Shown here piece by piece: positions 34,401 to 41,987 of a DNA stretch of 64,000 bases. Each line of letters begins with the position of its first letter. Position 1 is the first letter of the stretch. Where the stretch lies: assembly GCA_002399085.1 (NCBI GenBank), contig DHCY01000004.1, forward strand, positions 15,722-79,721. The letters are read 5' to 3'. Made by a program: the position numbers and the translations under genes. Below the pieces are notes generated by a model, which did no database searches, had not been told where the DNA came from, and saw only the letters and a list, made by a program, of their open reading frames with translations. Origin of the DNA: Anaerolineaceae bacterium UBA4890 (lineage in GTDB: Bacteria > Chloroflexota > Anaerolineae > Anaerolineales > Anaerolineaceae).

Positions 34401-35086
34401 AGATAACGGAAATTCCTGAAGGGCTCGCTGAAACGATCAAGGAGCAAAAAGCCCAGATCCGCAGAATTGGCGCAGTTAATATGGAAGCCGACCACGAGTA
34501 TCGGGAGGTTAAGGAACGCTACGACAGCCTGAACACCCAGGTTGCTGACCTGACTGCAGCTCTCAACGATATTGAGCAAATGATCAAAGAGCTGGACAAG
34601 GTGATGAAATCCGAATTTTTGAAGACTTTCAACGCTGTGAGCACCGAATTTTCACAGATGTTTGCGAGATTGTTCAACGGCGGCTCAGCCAGGCTCTTGT
34701 TAGGGGATGAGGATTCGCCAATTGAGGGCGGGATCGATATCGAAGCCCGACTGCCTGGAAAGAGAGAACAAGGTTTGGTTCTGCTTTCCGGTGGTGAACG
34801 CAGTTTAACCGCTGTTGCATTGGTTTTTGCACTGTTGAAGGTCTCGCCAACGCCATTTTGCGTTTTGGACGAGGTGGATGCCATGTTGGATGAATCCAAT
34901 GTGGGTCGCTTTATTGAACTGCTCAAGGACCTTTCCAGCGAAACCCAGTTTATCTTGATCACGCACAACCGCAATACGGTTTCAGCGGCAGATGTGATCT
35001 ACGGTGTAACCATGGGCAAGGATTCTGCCAGCCAGGTGATCAGCCTGCGGCTGGATGAGGTGGATGAGAGTTTTGTGAGGGGATGA
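31478..35086 (+). CDS. smc: Chromosome segregation ATPase SMC
   Basis: A 1202-residue condensin ATPase. Walker A GPNGSGKSNVADAIRWVLGE starts near residue 33. Long coiled coils (about 170-500 and 680-1010) flank a hinge at about 505-670 (AAIGAALGEAVDVLIIK region onward). The ABC signature LLSGGERSLTAVAL lies near 1103 and Walker B FCVLDEVDAMLDE near 1127. Length is typical of bacterial SMC. It begins in an ATGA overlap with rnc. It works with the kleisin ScpA encoded at 28659-29435. Confidence 0.97.
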   Translation: MTKSNLSGLELQGYKTFAKETTLVFPARITAIVGPNGSGKSNVADAIRWVLGEQSYSLLRAKKTEDMIYSGSDNRARAGMAAVSIKFDNEDKWLPIDYAEVVLTRRAYRDGKNEYLINNQRVRLKDFNELLGKTGLSDRTYTIIGQGLVDSALSIRPDERSKLFEEAAGIGLYQSRKEEALRRLETTEHNLERALDIIAEIKPRVRSLEKQAARVGEYKTIQALLKQNLREWYGYHWFKALKEVNLTQQQLNSAELERQSSRKSVEKEQAEASTLRSDIEAQRNLVNTLMNDLRDLRDQLQADNQSLAILDERKRAAERARLQVVNDLANLEEVIRAAEGNAQSRQAEENKAREELEAVQKQFVVLSESRAKVLEQDASLRKEEARLREEQIDVEKEAVVIRSRKQEMNERMQTLLTNQANIQANLQTLEAEKISIDSTISDLTIKVQEAESNLNDLKTENSRLIDERSRLSKELEGYQQSSHKLDLEKNRVKNRLELIKQSRESLAGFSDGAKSLLKSSQEKRLRSELTDLATHIEVPEEYEVAIGAALGEAVDVLIIKNGKMGSSLLEEFSTTLEDRVAVLSHDFPVKSPASPELPEGAVVACGVVNTEPELRAAVDMLLGDYVIVDNIKFAFTGREKLPDLNFVTMSGEVLLKNGIAIIGKANQSSKVSYSRLVRELSNELQEVMTSSGKMSTVIEQLTEKLADIDNKIAASQRLREKQQIVRDSLTKELQAASISLEKNRGRADWIERQQDENKASQDGTRQNLEKLTQQEQVNQEKTTQLQIQQKDLRQKRAEFQPQDIENQYRYLETEKQMLTQSLNHLKDTRETDIRRMEADKVRKNAFLTRINEHEQVLNEIEKQVLTLTESAARNQSEIAALQNDRLDPELEVLRELEKQSRQYSETETSNQQVLTEKDRQVIHFQLELAHMQERLETLKTRIDDDFSLIEMEYRKEYMQSAPLPFPDMVIDTLPEITEIPEGLAETIKEQKAQIRRIGAVNMEADHEYREVKERYDSLNTQVADLTAALNDIEQMIKELDKVMKSEFLKTFNAVSTEFSQMFARLFNGGSARLLLGDEDSPIEGGIDIEARLPGKREQGLVLLSGGERSLTAVALVFALLKVSPTPFCVLDEVDAMLDESNVGRFIELLKDLSSETQFILITHNRNTVSAADVIYGVTMGKDSASQVISLRLDEVDESFVRG

Positions 35087-35156
35087 TTAGCAGACAATCA
35101 CTAAAATTTTGGGACTCACATCAACGAATCGATAAACATGGCTGAAGTAAACAACA

Positions 35157-35181
35157 AAAAGCCGGTGATGAGCCGGCTTTT
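35157..35181. terminator. Bidirectional terminator between smc and the PPIase gene
   Basis: AAAAGCCGG and CCGGCTTTT form a 9-bp stem with a 7-nt loop. A-tracts and T-tracts on both sides let it serve both converging transcripts. It lies 71 nt after the smc stop and 23 nt beyond the PPIase stop. Confidence 0.85.
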
Positions 35182-35203
35182 CAAATCAAACTATATCGTT
35201 AGA

Positions 35204-36571
35204 TTAATTACCTTCTGCGTTCGGGCTGATGACGTATTGATAAAGTTCCTCAGGCACGGCAGGGGTTTCAGGTGCGTACTCAGTCCAGACGTCTTCGATC
35301 ATGATATCGTCACGGGATGAGCGAATTTCTGCCAGCCAGTCTGTGAAGAAAGTCTGCTTCATCTGCTCGAATTTTGAGCTGCTGATAGGGTTGTTTGCCC
35401 TGGTCACCAGCTGAATGATGTGCCATCCGAACTGGCTTTGCACAGGCGCACTGATTTCACCGTCTTCATTCAATGCGAAGGCGCCGGTAAGGAAATCAGG
35501 GTCGTAACTGTCTTTGAGACCGATCCAACCCAGATCGCCGCCGTTATTCTTGTTCGACTCGTCTGTGGAATATTCAATAGCCAGGTCGAGCCATTCTTCA
35601 CCATCTACAAATTTTACGATGACCTCATTGGCAAGTTCTTCAGAGTCAACCAGGATGTGACGCACCCAAACTTGCTCCTCAAAAGGTTGCAGGTCTTTGG
35701 TAACATCTTCCATCAGTTTATCCCGGAGTAATCCGTTATAAATGATCTGCTCTATATCCTTCCTGCCAATCCCGTAGGGTGAAAGCGAGTCGTAATACTC
35801 ATTCACGTCTTTATTGTACAGACGTTCGGTGTATGGCGTTGGGGTAGGCGGGTCGGTGGGAACCGCGGTTGCCGTTGGCTCAGGACCTTCAGTGGGTGCA
35901 AGCGTTGCAGTCGCGGGAATTTCAGTCGGGAAACCTTCTGGCAATTCGGTCGCGGTTGGCACCCATCCTTCCGGAGTTTGGGTGGGGGTGGGGGATGGTT
36001 CGGGAGTGTCAGTCGGGTTAATCAACGCGAATTGGGAAGCTGACCAGGTGGGGGTATAGACCGGAGTAGTAGTGACAGTCGGAGTATAGGTGCCTTCAGG
36101 GAAGAAGCGGAATTGTTCGCGCATTTCTTGCTCTAATTCGGCATCGCTGACAGTGATGTTTCGCTTTGCAGCTTCTTCGCGGATGATAACTTCATCGATT
36201 AGTTGGTTCAAAACGTTCTCACCCACAACGGTTGGATCCATAATCTGGCTCAGCAAGGATAACGCGTATTGTTTTCCCTGTTCGCCAAAAAAATTGACAT
36301 ATTGGGTTGCCTGGTTCAACATATTCACACGGGAATAAATTGTGCTGCTGCGGAACTCAGAAACTTTGATGTCGGTGTCGCCCACGCTTGCAACTACAAC
36401 GTTGGGCTTGATGATATAGCGGTCAACCAGGACATAACCAAGCAATACTGCAACCACTGCCAAAATGACAATGGTTACAGTTATTGCAGTCTTGACTTGT
36501 TTTTCTTCTTTTTGTTTTCTTGCTAAATGCTTTTTAGTCACCGTTTGAGGTTTTTTCGGTTCAGTAGCCAT
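35204..36571 (-). CDS. Membrane-anchored parvulin-type peptidyl-prolyl isomerase
   Basis: A 455-residue SurA/PrsA-like protein. It has a Lys-rich cytoplasmic N-terminus (1-28), one membrane helix (AITVTIVILAVVAVLLGYVLV, about 29-49) and a SurA-like N-domain (VASVGDTDIKVSEFRS; NVLNQLIDEVIIREEAAKR). A Thr/Pro-rich low-complexity insert at about 165-245 contains repeated PTP, TPT and PTAT. The parvulin domain is at about 300-415 (WVRHILVDSEELANEV; GGDLGWIGL; FGWHIIQLV). It should fold exported proteins at the outer face of the membrane. It is 22 nt downstream of rpsR and may be co-transcribed with it. Confidence 0.88.
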   Translation of the reverse strand: MATEPKKPQTVTKKHLARKQKEEKQVKTAITVTIVILAVVAVLLGYVLVDRYIIKPNVVVASVGDTDIKVSEFRSSTIYSRVNMLNQATQYVNFFGEQGKQYALSLLSQIMDPTVVGENVLNQLIDEVIIREEAAKRNITVSDAELEQEMREQFRFFPEGTYTPTVTTTPVYTPTWSASQFALINPTDTPEPSPTPTQTPEGWVPTATELPEGFPTEIPATATLAPTEGPEPTATAVPTDPPTPTPYTERLYNKDVNEYYDSLSPYGIGRKDIEQIIYNGLLRDKLMEDVTKDLQPFEEQVWVRHILVDSEELANEVIVKFVDGEEWLDLAIEYSTDESNKNNGGDLGWIGLKDSYDPDFLTGAFALNEDGEISAPVQSQFGWHIIQLVTRANNPISSSKFEQMKQTFFTDWLAEIRSSRDDIMIEDVWTEYAPETPAVPEELYQYVISPNAEGN

Positions 36572-36593
36572 TTCAACTCTTTCTCATTGGTGA

Positions 36594-36914
36594 TTAGTTA
36601 TTATCTACCCAGAAATCACCTTCGAAAGGAAGTAAGGCGATGTGTCGGGCGTTTTTGATTGCCTTCGCAACTTCTCGCTGATGTCTGGCACAGGTGCCAG
36701 TCTGGCGGCGGGGTCGGATTTTACCGGTTTCGTTGACGAAACGGGCTAACAGTTCGACATTTTTGTAATCAATAACCAGTTTTTTATCACTGCAGAACTG
36801 GCAAAATTTGGGACGGGAGACGAAACGGCGATTGCGGTTTCCTCCGCGGCGGTCATCGCCACGGTCATTGCGATCAGAGCGATCGCCACGGTCAGATGAT
36901 CTATATTCAGTCAT
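36594..36914 (-). CDS. rpsR: 30S ribosomal protein S18
   Basis: A 106-residue S18. The core SRPKFCQFCSDKKLVIDYKNVELLARFV is followed by TGKIRPRRQTGTCARHQREVAKAIKNARHIALLP. It is longer than the usual 75-90 residues because of an N-terminal Arg/Asp/Asn/Gly-rich extension of about 30 residues. The CxxC and later Cys suggest the zinc-binding form of S18. A GGAGG site precedes the ATG; it is 12 nt after rpsF. Confidence 0.96.
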   Translation of the reverse strand: MTEYRSSDRGDRSDRNDRGDDRRGGNRNRRFVSRPKFCQFCSDKKLVIDYKNVELLARFVNETGKIRPRRQTGTCARHQREVAKAIKNARHIALLPFEGDFWVDNN

Positions 36915-36926
36915 TATTCCTCCAGA

Positions 36927-37211
36927 TTAATCAACGCGAACTATGCTAGAGCGCAGGATTTGTTCATTGAAGCCCATGGTGCGTTTGAGGGCAGCCACTT
37001 CTTCGGGGTTGTAGACAAAATTAACCAGAACGTAATAGCCTTCGTTCATTTTGCGGATGGGATAAGCCATTTTGCGCTTGCCCCAACGATCGGTCTTGGC
37101 GATTTCGCCTTGATTATTCTTGATAAGGGTTTCGATGTTTTCGACAGCAGCGTCCAGCGTTGCTTCGTCCAGGTCTGCCTGGAGAATAAATATAAGTTCG
37201 TATTTATGCAT
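36927..37211 (-). CDS. rpsF: 30S ribosomal protein S6
   Basis: A 94-residue S6: KYELIFILQADLDEATLDAA, the RKMAYPIRKMNEGYYVLVNF core, and a short C-terminus. The start at 37211 is preceded by AAAGGAG; the frame stays open another 24 codons upstream without family similarity. S6 and S18 bind 16S rRNA as a pair. The ssb gene often found between rpsF and rpsR is absent: only 12 nt separate them. Confidence 0.96.
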   Translation of the reverse strand: MHKYELIFILQADLDEATLDAAVENIETLIKNNQGEIAKTDRWGKRKMAYPIRKMNEGYYVLVNFVYNPEEVAALKRTMGFNEQILRSSIVRVD

Positions 37212-37326
37212 ACTTCGAGGCTCCTTTCCTCGGGTCTGCTCCTGCTTATGCCGTAGGCGGACAGGAGTGGAAGGTTTGTGCATCGGCTCATGCCGAATTT
37301 AACATGGCAAGTTTATCACAAATATG

Positions 37327-37353
37327 AAAACCCGCAAGGTATTTGCGGGTTTT
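37327..37353. terminator. Hairpin terminator between the holin-like gene and rpsF
   Basis: AAAACCCGCAA and TTGCGGGTTTT form an 11-bp stem with loop GGTAT. On the minus strand it follows the membrane-protein gene ending at 37417, and it isolates the rpsF transcription unit. Confidence 0.8.
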
Positions 37354-37416
37354 CGGGAATTATTCTTGGTAGGATTCAGCGGGAATGCTTTTTATTCGCT
37401 GAATTTTACAGTTGAA

Positions 37417-37797
37417 TTAATCATCATCGCGATCTCTGCGACTGGATTTGTCGTTCGCAAAAATCATTGTGGCGATGCTGACAATCAATGAGCCAAGGAA
37501 CGCCGACCACCAATTATCCACCAAGTATCCAGCCCCAAACCAAGCCTGAGCGATATTGGAAGAGAGCATGAACATCGCCGTGTTCAAAAGCAGACTGAAC
37601 AACCCAAGTGTCAGAACAATCAGACCGCAGGATAGAGTTTTGAGGATCGGCAATAAGATCGCATTCAAGAGTGCAAGCACGGCTGCCATGATTGCGTAAG
37701 TCGCCCAGCCGTTACCGTCAACATGAATACCGGGGACAATCCAGGCAGCCACGAAAACCGCCAACATGATAACGAGCCATCTTTTCAGTAAATTCAT
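37417..37797 (-). CDS. Four-helix membrane protein of the phage-holin-IV-like family
   Basis: A 126-residue protein with four hydrophobic segments: WLVIMLAVFVAAWIVPGI, AIMAAVLALLNAILLPIL, CGLIVLTLGLFSLLLNTAMF and SAFLGSLIVSIATMIFA. The W-I-V-P-G start and LNA-x-x-x-P-I-L pattern match the widespread small-membrane-protein family labelled 'phage holin family 4'. Most members are ordinary chromosomal genes. Nothing around it suggests a prophage. The C-terminus is Arg/Asp-rich. Function is unknown. Confidence 0.78.
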   Translation of the reverse strand: MNLLKRWLVIMLAVFVAAWIVPGIHVDGNGWATYAIMAAVLALLNAILLPILKTLSCGLIVLTLGLFSLLLNTAMFMLSSNIAQAWFGAGYLVDNWWSAFLGSLIVSIATMIFANDKSSRRDRDDD

Positions 37798-37879
37798 CGT
37801 AATCCTTTCTACTATATTCCTATTATCACCGATAAAACAATCGAAGGGAGTAGATTATCTAAGGTTGTTTTAAAAAGAA

Positions 37880-37901
37880 TTAATGCACATAGCCACAATG
37901 G
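37880..37901 (+). repeat. Dispersed element, copy A
   Basis: TTAATGCACATAGCCAC plus AATGG. It differs from the consensus TTAATGCGCGTAGCCAC at two positions (G to A in both cases). Read from its ATG it gives eight codons and then TAA. Confidence 0.7.
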
Positions 37902-38030
37902 AAGTATAAAGCATAGGTATACGTTCTTGAAATCGGTTAAAGGCTAGCAATCTTCATAGGTGGGTTTCCCAAGCGGTGCCTTTCCTTTGAGCCTCATTAG
38001 TGAGAACCTAATATTTAAAGTTATTATCCG

Positions 38031-38060
38031 TTAATGCGCGTAGCCACTATAGGGGTGTAA
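38031..38060 (+). repeat. Dispersed element, copy B
   Basis: TTAATGCGCGTAGCCAC continuing TATAGGGGTGTAA. This is an exact consensus copy; read from its ATG it gives eight codons and then TAA. It extends its similarity to copy D as far as the GGGG-TAATA segment. Confidence 0.75.
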
Positions 38061-38282
38061 TACTGAAGTATTTTCCCTTAATGTTGAAGGCGCACGGCTA
38101 TTCCTGAACAATAATTCCCCTGATGTTGACAATATGTGCCAGGCAGTTTTCGGGCTGATAACTATTTCTTTAAACTTCTTTCAGAAGATCAATCGGGATA
38201 ATTGAGGGTTTTTGGAGAACAGTTTTAGATTGCTGTACCCCTGCTTGATTTATTGACCTGCTTGCGCAAATGTTTACGATGT

Positions 38283-38945
38283 TTACTTTTCCCATTCTTT
38301 GAGAAAATGATCAATAGTATCGCGGACTTCATCGCGGGCGGTGCGTCTATCCATACCGCTGGCGAGCAGGCGATCATAATCTGTTTGCGTGTGACGGATG
38401 TGTGCGATGACTGCCAGTTCAACCGCCTCAGCATCCAGCCGTTTGGCAGCGGCAGAACGACCAACACGTTCGCTATATTTGAGACAGGCATGTTCAGCAA
38501 TGGCGGTCTCTATTACTTTGGGGATGCCAGGGTGTAGTTCGCGCACTCTGGCTGCAAAACGTGTGACGTATTGCTGATCGAGCTCAGCCCGGCGGTCTAC
38601 TGCCCGTGCTTGTCGTCGTGCGCGGAGATCGGCATCAGCCAGGCATTCCTGCTCGGCTTGCTCCAGAGCCGTGGCTTCGACGAGGATGCCCTGGCGTTCA
38701 TAACGTTTACGGGCTTTGCTCCATTTCAAAACAACCGCTTTGAGGGTCGAATATTTGCCAGCACGGCGGGTGAGAGCAGCATTTCCGGAGCCAAGGAAGA
38801 GCAGTTGGTCAAGGTCAGCACAGCTCAGGCATAGTGCGCCTTTCTCGCCGGCAAGCGTAATCCAGGCGTGACGACCCAACGCCTCGCCGCACTCACTGCA
38901 AGTGGCAGCATTGTTAGTGATGAAAACTTTGAGTTCGACAGTCAT
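38283..38945 (-). CDS. DUF2293-domain protein
   Basis: A 220-residue protein. The N-terminus is a treble-clef-like zinc segment (CSECGEALGRHAWI ... GALCLSCADLDQLLFL). The middle is charged and helical, and the C-terminal half (about 130-215) contains FAARVRELHPGIPKVIETAIAEH and DYDRLLASGMDRRTARDEVRD, the DUF2293 pattern. No biochemical function is established for this family. It stands alone between a repeat-bearing spacer and tRNA-Arg. Confidence 0.75.
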   Translation of the reverse strand: MTVELKVFITNNAATCSECGEALGRHAWITLAGEKGALCLSCADLDQLLFLGSGNAALTRRAGKYSTLKAVVLKWSKARKRYERQGILVEATALEQAEQECLADADLRARRQARAVDRRAELDQQYVTRFAARVRELHPGIPKVIETAIAEHACLKYSERVGRSAAAKRLDAEAVELAVIAHIRHTQTDYDRLLASGMDRRTARDEVRDTIDHFLKEWEK

Positions 38946-39003
38946 TTCGTTTCAAGGAAATTCTAACACTTGTTCCAAAATTGCTACCCAATCTAGAACT
39001 GGA

Positions 39004-39031
39004 GACCTGCGGTCAAAAACGCTCGCAGGTC
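39004..39031. other. Small inverted repeat upstream of the DUF2293 gene
   Basis: GACCTGCG (39004-39011) and CGCAGGTC (39024-39031) form a perfect 8-bp stem with a 12-nt loop, and a further AGGAGACCT follows. It lies between the DUF2293 start and the tRNA-Arg 3' end. No T-run is present, so it is not a standard terminator. Confidence 0.4.
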
Positions 39032-39080
39032 AGGAGACCTTGCGAGAATCACCTTGTTAAAGATTGGCAATAAATACACA

Positions 39081-39153
39081 TACCCCCGGTGCGATTCGAA
39101 CGCACAACCAACAGCTTAGAAGGCTGGTGCTCTGTCCATTGAGCTACGGGGGC
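39081..39153 (-). tRNA. tRNA-Arg (anticodon TCT)
   Basis: A cloverleaf on the minus strand: acceptor GCCCCCG with CGGGGGT (terminal G-T pair), D-arm GCTC/GAGC, anticodon stem with loop CTTCTAA (TCT; complement of 39118-39120), and T-arm GTGCG/CGCAC with loop TTCGAAT. The discriminator is A and CCA is not encoded. A TATAAT box lies upstream on the minus strand at 39164-39169. Confidence 0.95.
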
Positions 39154-39327
39154 TAGCCGATAGATTATATCGTGAAATTTCAAAAAAGAATAAAAACGAT
39201 TGCGTTAATGCAACGATGTTTCATGTTTGTAAGGATGACGTTTGGCTACTTCCAAATGTCTCAGTAGGGGTCAAGCCCCACCACAATATGCCAGCGGGCG
39301 CGGGGCACGTTCCCAAAACTACTAATA

Positions 39328-39750
39328 TCAGACCGGGCGAATTCCTTTATAGGTGCGACCAGCGCCGATCGTCATCAAAATTGTTGCTGCTGGTTTTTTG
39401 ATGATCGCAGAAAGTTCTTCGGAGTCCATAGGTTGATTGTCTCTGCTCAGAAAAACCTTGAATATGGTGTCGACCAGTGGAGCGTTAGGCGTAATGAAAT
39501 CATCCTGCCTGGCACAATGGGTGATTAAGGTATGGATCAAGGCATCGCCTTTTGTTACTTCACCGGTAGCGGGATCGACCAGATCGAACATCAACTCATC
39601 ATCGTGTTGTGCGAAGGCTTCCCGGTGTTCAGGACAGAGAAAAGAAATCAGTGAATTGCGCCAGTTGCGGTCCTGTGACTTCCACCATTCAAAATCAATG
39701 CGAAATTTCGTCTTCCTGTTCGGTTTCATCAAACTGGATTTATTTAGCAT
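39328..39750 (-). CDS. Uncharacterised protein, 140 residues
   Basis: I do not recognise this gene. The chosen ATG at 39750 follows a strong AGGAGG site 8 nt after the stop of the 529-residue gene, so the two form an operon; the longer open frame is a shadow of that gene. The N-terminus is basic and aromatic (FRIDFEWWKSQDRNWRNSL), followed by FLCPEHREAFAQH and an acidic segment LMFDLVDPATGEV. The C-terminal 40 residues (DSEELSAIIKKPAATILMTI) could form a winged-helix-like fold; that is speculation. It is soluble, with no membrane helix or signal peptide. Confidence 0.7.
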   Translation of the reverse strand: MLNKSSLMKPNRKTKFRIDFEWWKSQDRNWRNSLISFLCPEHREAFAQHDDELMFDLVDPATGEVTKGDALIHTLITHCARQDDFITPNAPLVDTIFKVFLSRDNQPMDSEELSAIIKKPAATILMTIGAGRTYKGIRPV

Positions 39751-39758
39751 TGATCCTC

Positions 39759-41348
39759 CTAAGCTTTCTCGGCGATATGGTAGTAATGGTCCCCCACATG
39801 GAAGAAATCGTCGCTCGAGCGAAGCACGTTGAGCAGGTCCATCGGTGCTGTTCGGCGAATGACATTCATTGCTGCGTATAAATCCACAAAGTGGACATGC
39901 CGCTGGTTGTTTAGCTTGGACAATTCTGCCATCATGCGCATCACGTCGGTCTTGAACGCAGGAGATTTGGCGCGGCGGTTCTTCCAAACTTCGTCCAGTC
40001 CGTTCACGTCCGGGATGGCAATTGCCATACGCTCGTTGAATCCGGCTGAGATGGGTTGCCTGAGAAGGGCAAAAACCAACCCGCCGTCGGCTCCAACCAG
40101 GACAGTTTTGATCCATTCCTTGTTCGAGCGTTTCTTCTCAGGAGAGATCTTCATCACTCCAGGGTCATCCGTGCGCGAGATTTCGAGGATGCTGCCAGGG
40201 ATCAGGTTCTTTTCTTCGTACCATTCACGCAAGCCAATCACATAATTATGATCGCGTACGATCCAGGCGGAAATCGGCTGCTGGGTCTGGTCATCAATAA
40301 AAGAGACCTTAATCGTGTGTGATTCCAAGGCTGACGGAAAGACCTGGTTGGTCAGCGGTGTAACCGGCAGACTGCCGGCTCTCCAATGGGGGTAGGTGAG
40401 GGTAAGCTCGATGCTTTCGGCAGGCTCAGCATCATTGATGTCTTCTTCAGTAAATGAGAGCTCGTCGTCCAGCGCGTCAAGCAGCTGGTAGGTTGTATCG
40501 TCCATATCTTCCGAGAGGATTGAGATACCATCGTGGCGTAGATAGAGCGGGGTCTCCAGAACTTCTGCTGGTTCAAGGCGACGCAGGAACCACGAAAACT
40601 GACCAGTGGTACCGACTTCGTCAAAGCGCGGGTCTTCCTGCAATGCGTAATTCAAAGAAAATTCGAGCAATTCCCGGTTTTCGCCACTTTCTTCCAATTC
40701 GAGCTGTTTCATCAGATCGTGGATGCTGATGGGACCGCCAGACATCGAATCGAGAATGGCTTCCGCAATGTTGAGATGACCAGGACCTATATCAATCAGG
40801 AGCGAACGGGGGAACCAGGTGTCACCGATTCGAATGAGGTCGTCTTGCTTTTCGAGGGAGACCCGCAAGGCATTGTTGATGGCGCGACCATGTGTTTTCA
40901 TAATTGTTCCTACGGTTTGTTCCTCGCCAGGAGCACTCTGATAATTTTTCTCATTGAGAGGATGATCCGCCAAACCTGAGGCGAACTCTTTGGTATTGCC
41001 GTCTTCAAGTTCCACCAGCATTACCTTGAATTTACCCATCCCAGGGTTGTCACCATCACGGAGCGACAACACAACGCCAGAAGCGTCATCGAGCTCGGCA
41101 AAATTCAGTTTGTCGCCGACTGCGTAGGTTTCTTTGGGAAGGTAGAACAAACCAGCTTTCGCCAAGCGCTCAGCCTCTTCTTCGGCAAGCAACTCCAAGC
41201 GGCGGTTGACCAAAACAGCGCTCAGGTTGGGGATGGACAGAGGCTCTTCCGTTTCAAACAGGTAGTTTGTCAGATATTGGAGGTCATTGGAGCCTATCTC
41301 AATCTTATCCCAATGATTCGGTTTTTTCTTAGCGGGTGAAACGGTCAT
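39759..41348 (-). CDS. Uncharacterised protein, 529 residues
   Basis: I do not recognise the family. It is soluble and acidic overall. The N-terminal third resembles a regulatory or scaffold region (NDLQYLTNYLFETEEPLSI; RRLELLAEEEAERLAKAG). At about 205-270 the pattern ISIHDLMKQLELE ... DPRFDEVGTTGQFSWFLRRL looks like a winged helix of the kind used in protein or DNA contacts. The C-terminal half has alternating strands and ends DDFFHVGDHYYHIAEKA. A minus-strand TATAAT (about 41378-41383) and an AGAGGA ribosome site precede the ATG. It is the first gene of a two-gene operon. Confidence 0.75.
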   Translation of the reverse strand: MTVSPAKKKPNHWDKIEIGSNDLQYLTNYLFETEEPLSIPNLSAVLVNRRLELLAEEEAERLAKAGLFYLPKETYAVGDKLNFAELDDASGVVLSLRDGDNPGMGKFKVMLVELEDGNTKEFASGLADHPLNEKNYQSAPGEEQTVGTIMKTHGRAINNALRVSLEKQDDLIRIGDTWFPRSLLIDIGPGHLNIAEAILDSMSGGPISIHDLMKQLELEESGENRELLEFSLNYALQEDPRFDEVGTTGQFSWFLRRLEPAEVLETPLYLRHDGISILSEDMDDTTYQLLDALDDELSFTEEDINDAEPAESIELTLTYPHWRAGSLPVTPLTNQVFPSALESHTIKVSFIDDQTQQPISAWIVRDHNYVIGLREWYEEKNLIPGSILEISRTDDPGVMKISPEKKRSNKEWIKTVLVGADGGLVFALLRQPISAGFNERMAIAIPDVNGLDEVWKNRRAKSPAFKTDVMRMMAELSKLNNQRHVHFVDLYAAMNVIRRTAPMDLLNVLRSSDDFFHVGDHYYHIAEKA

Positions 41349-41428
41349 AAAATCCTCTTACAATTGAAGTATTGTTAGATTATACATTAAATGTGCCGGG
41401 AGACAACAAAAATAGGATAAGGAAGACC

Positions 41429-41458
41429 ACTGCGTTTAGCTACGATAAGGGATTAGTC
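41429..41458 (+). repeat. Possible decayed copy (F) of the dispersed element
   Basis: ACTGCGTTTAGCTACGATAAGGGATTA aligns without gaps to AATGCGCGTAGCCACTATAGGGGTGTA of copy B with most positions kept, but the ATG and the exact core are lost. Similarity could be chance. Confidence 0.35.
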
Positions 41459-41562
41459 TAGTAAAACTACCTCAGTAGGAATAGATGAGGGTTTATTCGT
41501 TTGACATAACCTGTGTCAGCCCGGTTTGCCCGGTTCAAAGGCGTAAAACTACTTGCGAAAGA

Positions 41563-41590
41563 CAAATGGCGGTCGTATGACCGCCATTTG
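41563..41590 (-). terminator. Perfect 12-bp hairpin downstream of the ftsZ operon
   Basis: CAAATGGCGGTC and GACCGCCATTTG pair perfectly around GTAT, 26 nt beyond the stop of the last small gene. On the minus strand it is followed by TCTTTCGC, so the T-tract is weak, but the position fits an operon terminator. Confidence 0.6.
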
Positions 41591-41615
41591 TGACCTAATT
41601 ACCTGATGGTAATGA

Positions 41616-41975
41616 CTAAATAAAGTAAGCGATAAAGAAGCCGATCAGCAGCCCCATGCCCGAAATGGTGACCAGCGTGAAAGCTTGCGTTTTGAAGAAG
41701 TCGCGCTTGCCAACCTTGTTCATCAGGGTTTCTCCCTTTTGCAGAGCCGGAGAATATTTTTTTACCTCAAGACGCACAGTGGGTTGGTAGCTCATCCGCT
41801 CCAAGTCCGAGGCATGGAACATGATCTGTCCTACCGGTCGGGCTTGTTTGGCTGCGTTAACTCTCTGGGTATCGAATGACAGGCGAACAGGTGGTTGTTG
41901 TTCGGCTTTTCCACGAACCTTTTTTCGTTTTTTTCCGGCTTTCAAACCGTCAATTGGGAAGCTTGTGGCGGTCAT
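41616..41975 (-). CDS. Uncharacterised tail-anchored membrane protein, 119 residues
   Basis: I do not recognise the family. A basic N-terminus (GLKAGKKRKKVRGKAEQQPP) and a polar middle (FDTQRVNAAKQARPVGQIMF) precede one C-terminal membrane helix (AFTLVTISGMGLLIGFFIAYFI), so the protein should be anchored with its N-terminus in the cytoplasm. It is the last gene of the ftsZ group, 12 nt after the 73-residue gene. The basic residues and topology would suit a membrane tether, but there is no direct evidence for a division role. Confidence 0.7.
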   Translation of the reverse strand: MTATSFPIDGLKAGKKRKKVRGKAEQQPPVRLSFDTQRVNAAKQARPVGQIMFHASDLERMSYQPTVRLEVKKYSPALQKGETLMNKVGKRDFFKTQAFTLVTISGMGLLIGFFIAYFI

Positions 41976-41987
41976 AGATACTCCTGG

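Larger units (their letters stand above)
37798..38282. other. AT-rich intergenic region with two copies of the TAATGCGCGTAGCCAC element
   Basis: There is no credible gene in these 485 nt. Two copies of a dispersed element lie here, at 37880-37901 (variant TTAATGCACATAGCCAC) and 38031-38060 (TTAATGCGCGTAGCCAC), 151 nt apart and in the same orientation. Each is followed within about 15 nt by a small inverted repeat (GTATA/TATAC; AATACT/AGTATT). Confidence 0.7.

Noticed and set aside
37417..37797. Prophage holin
   Set aside because: The family label says holin, but no other phage genes are near and such proteins are common chromosomal membrane proteins.
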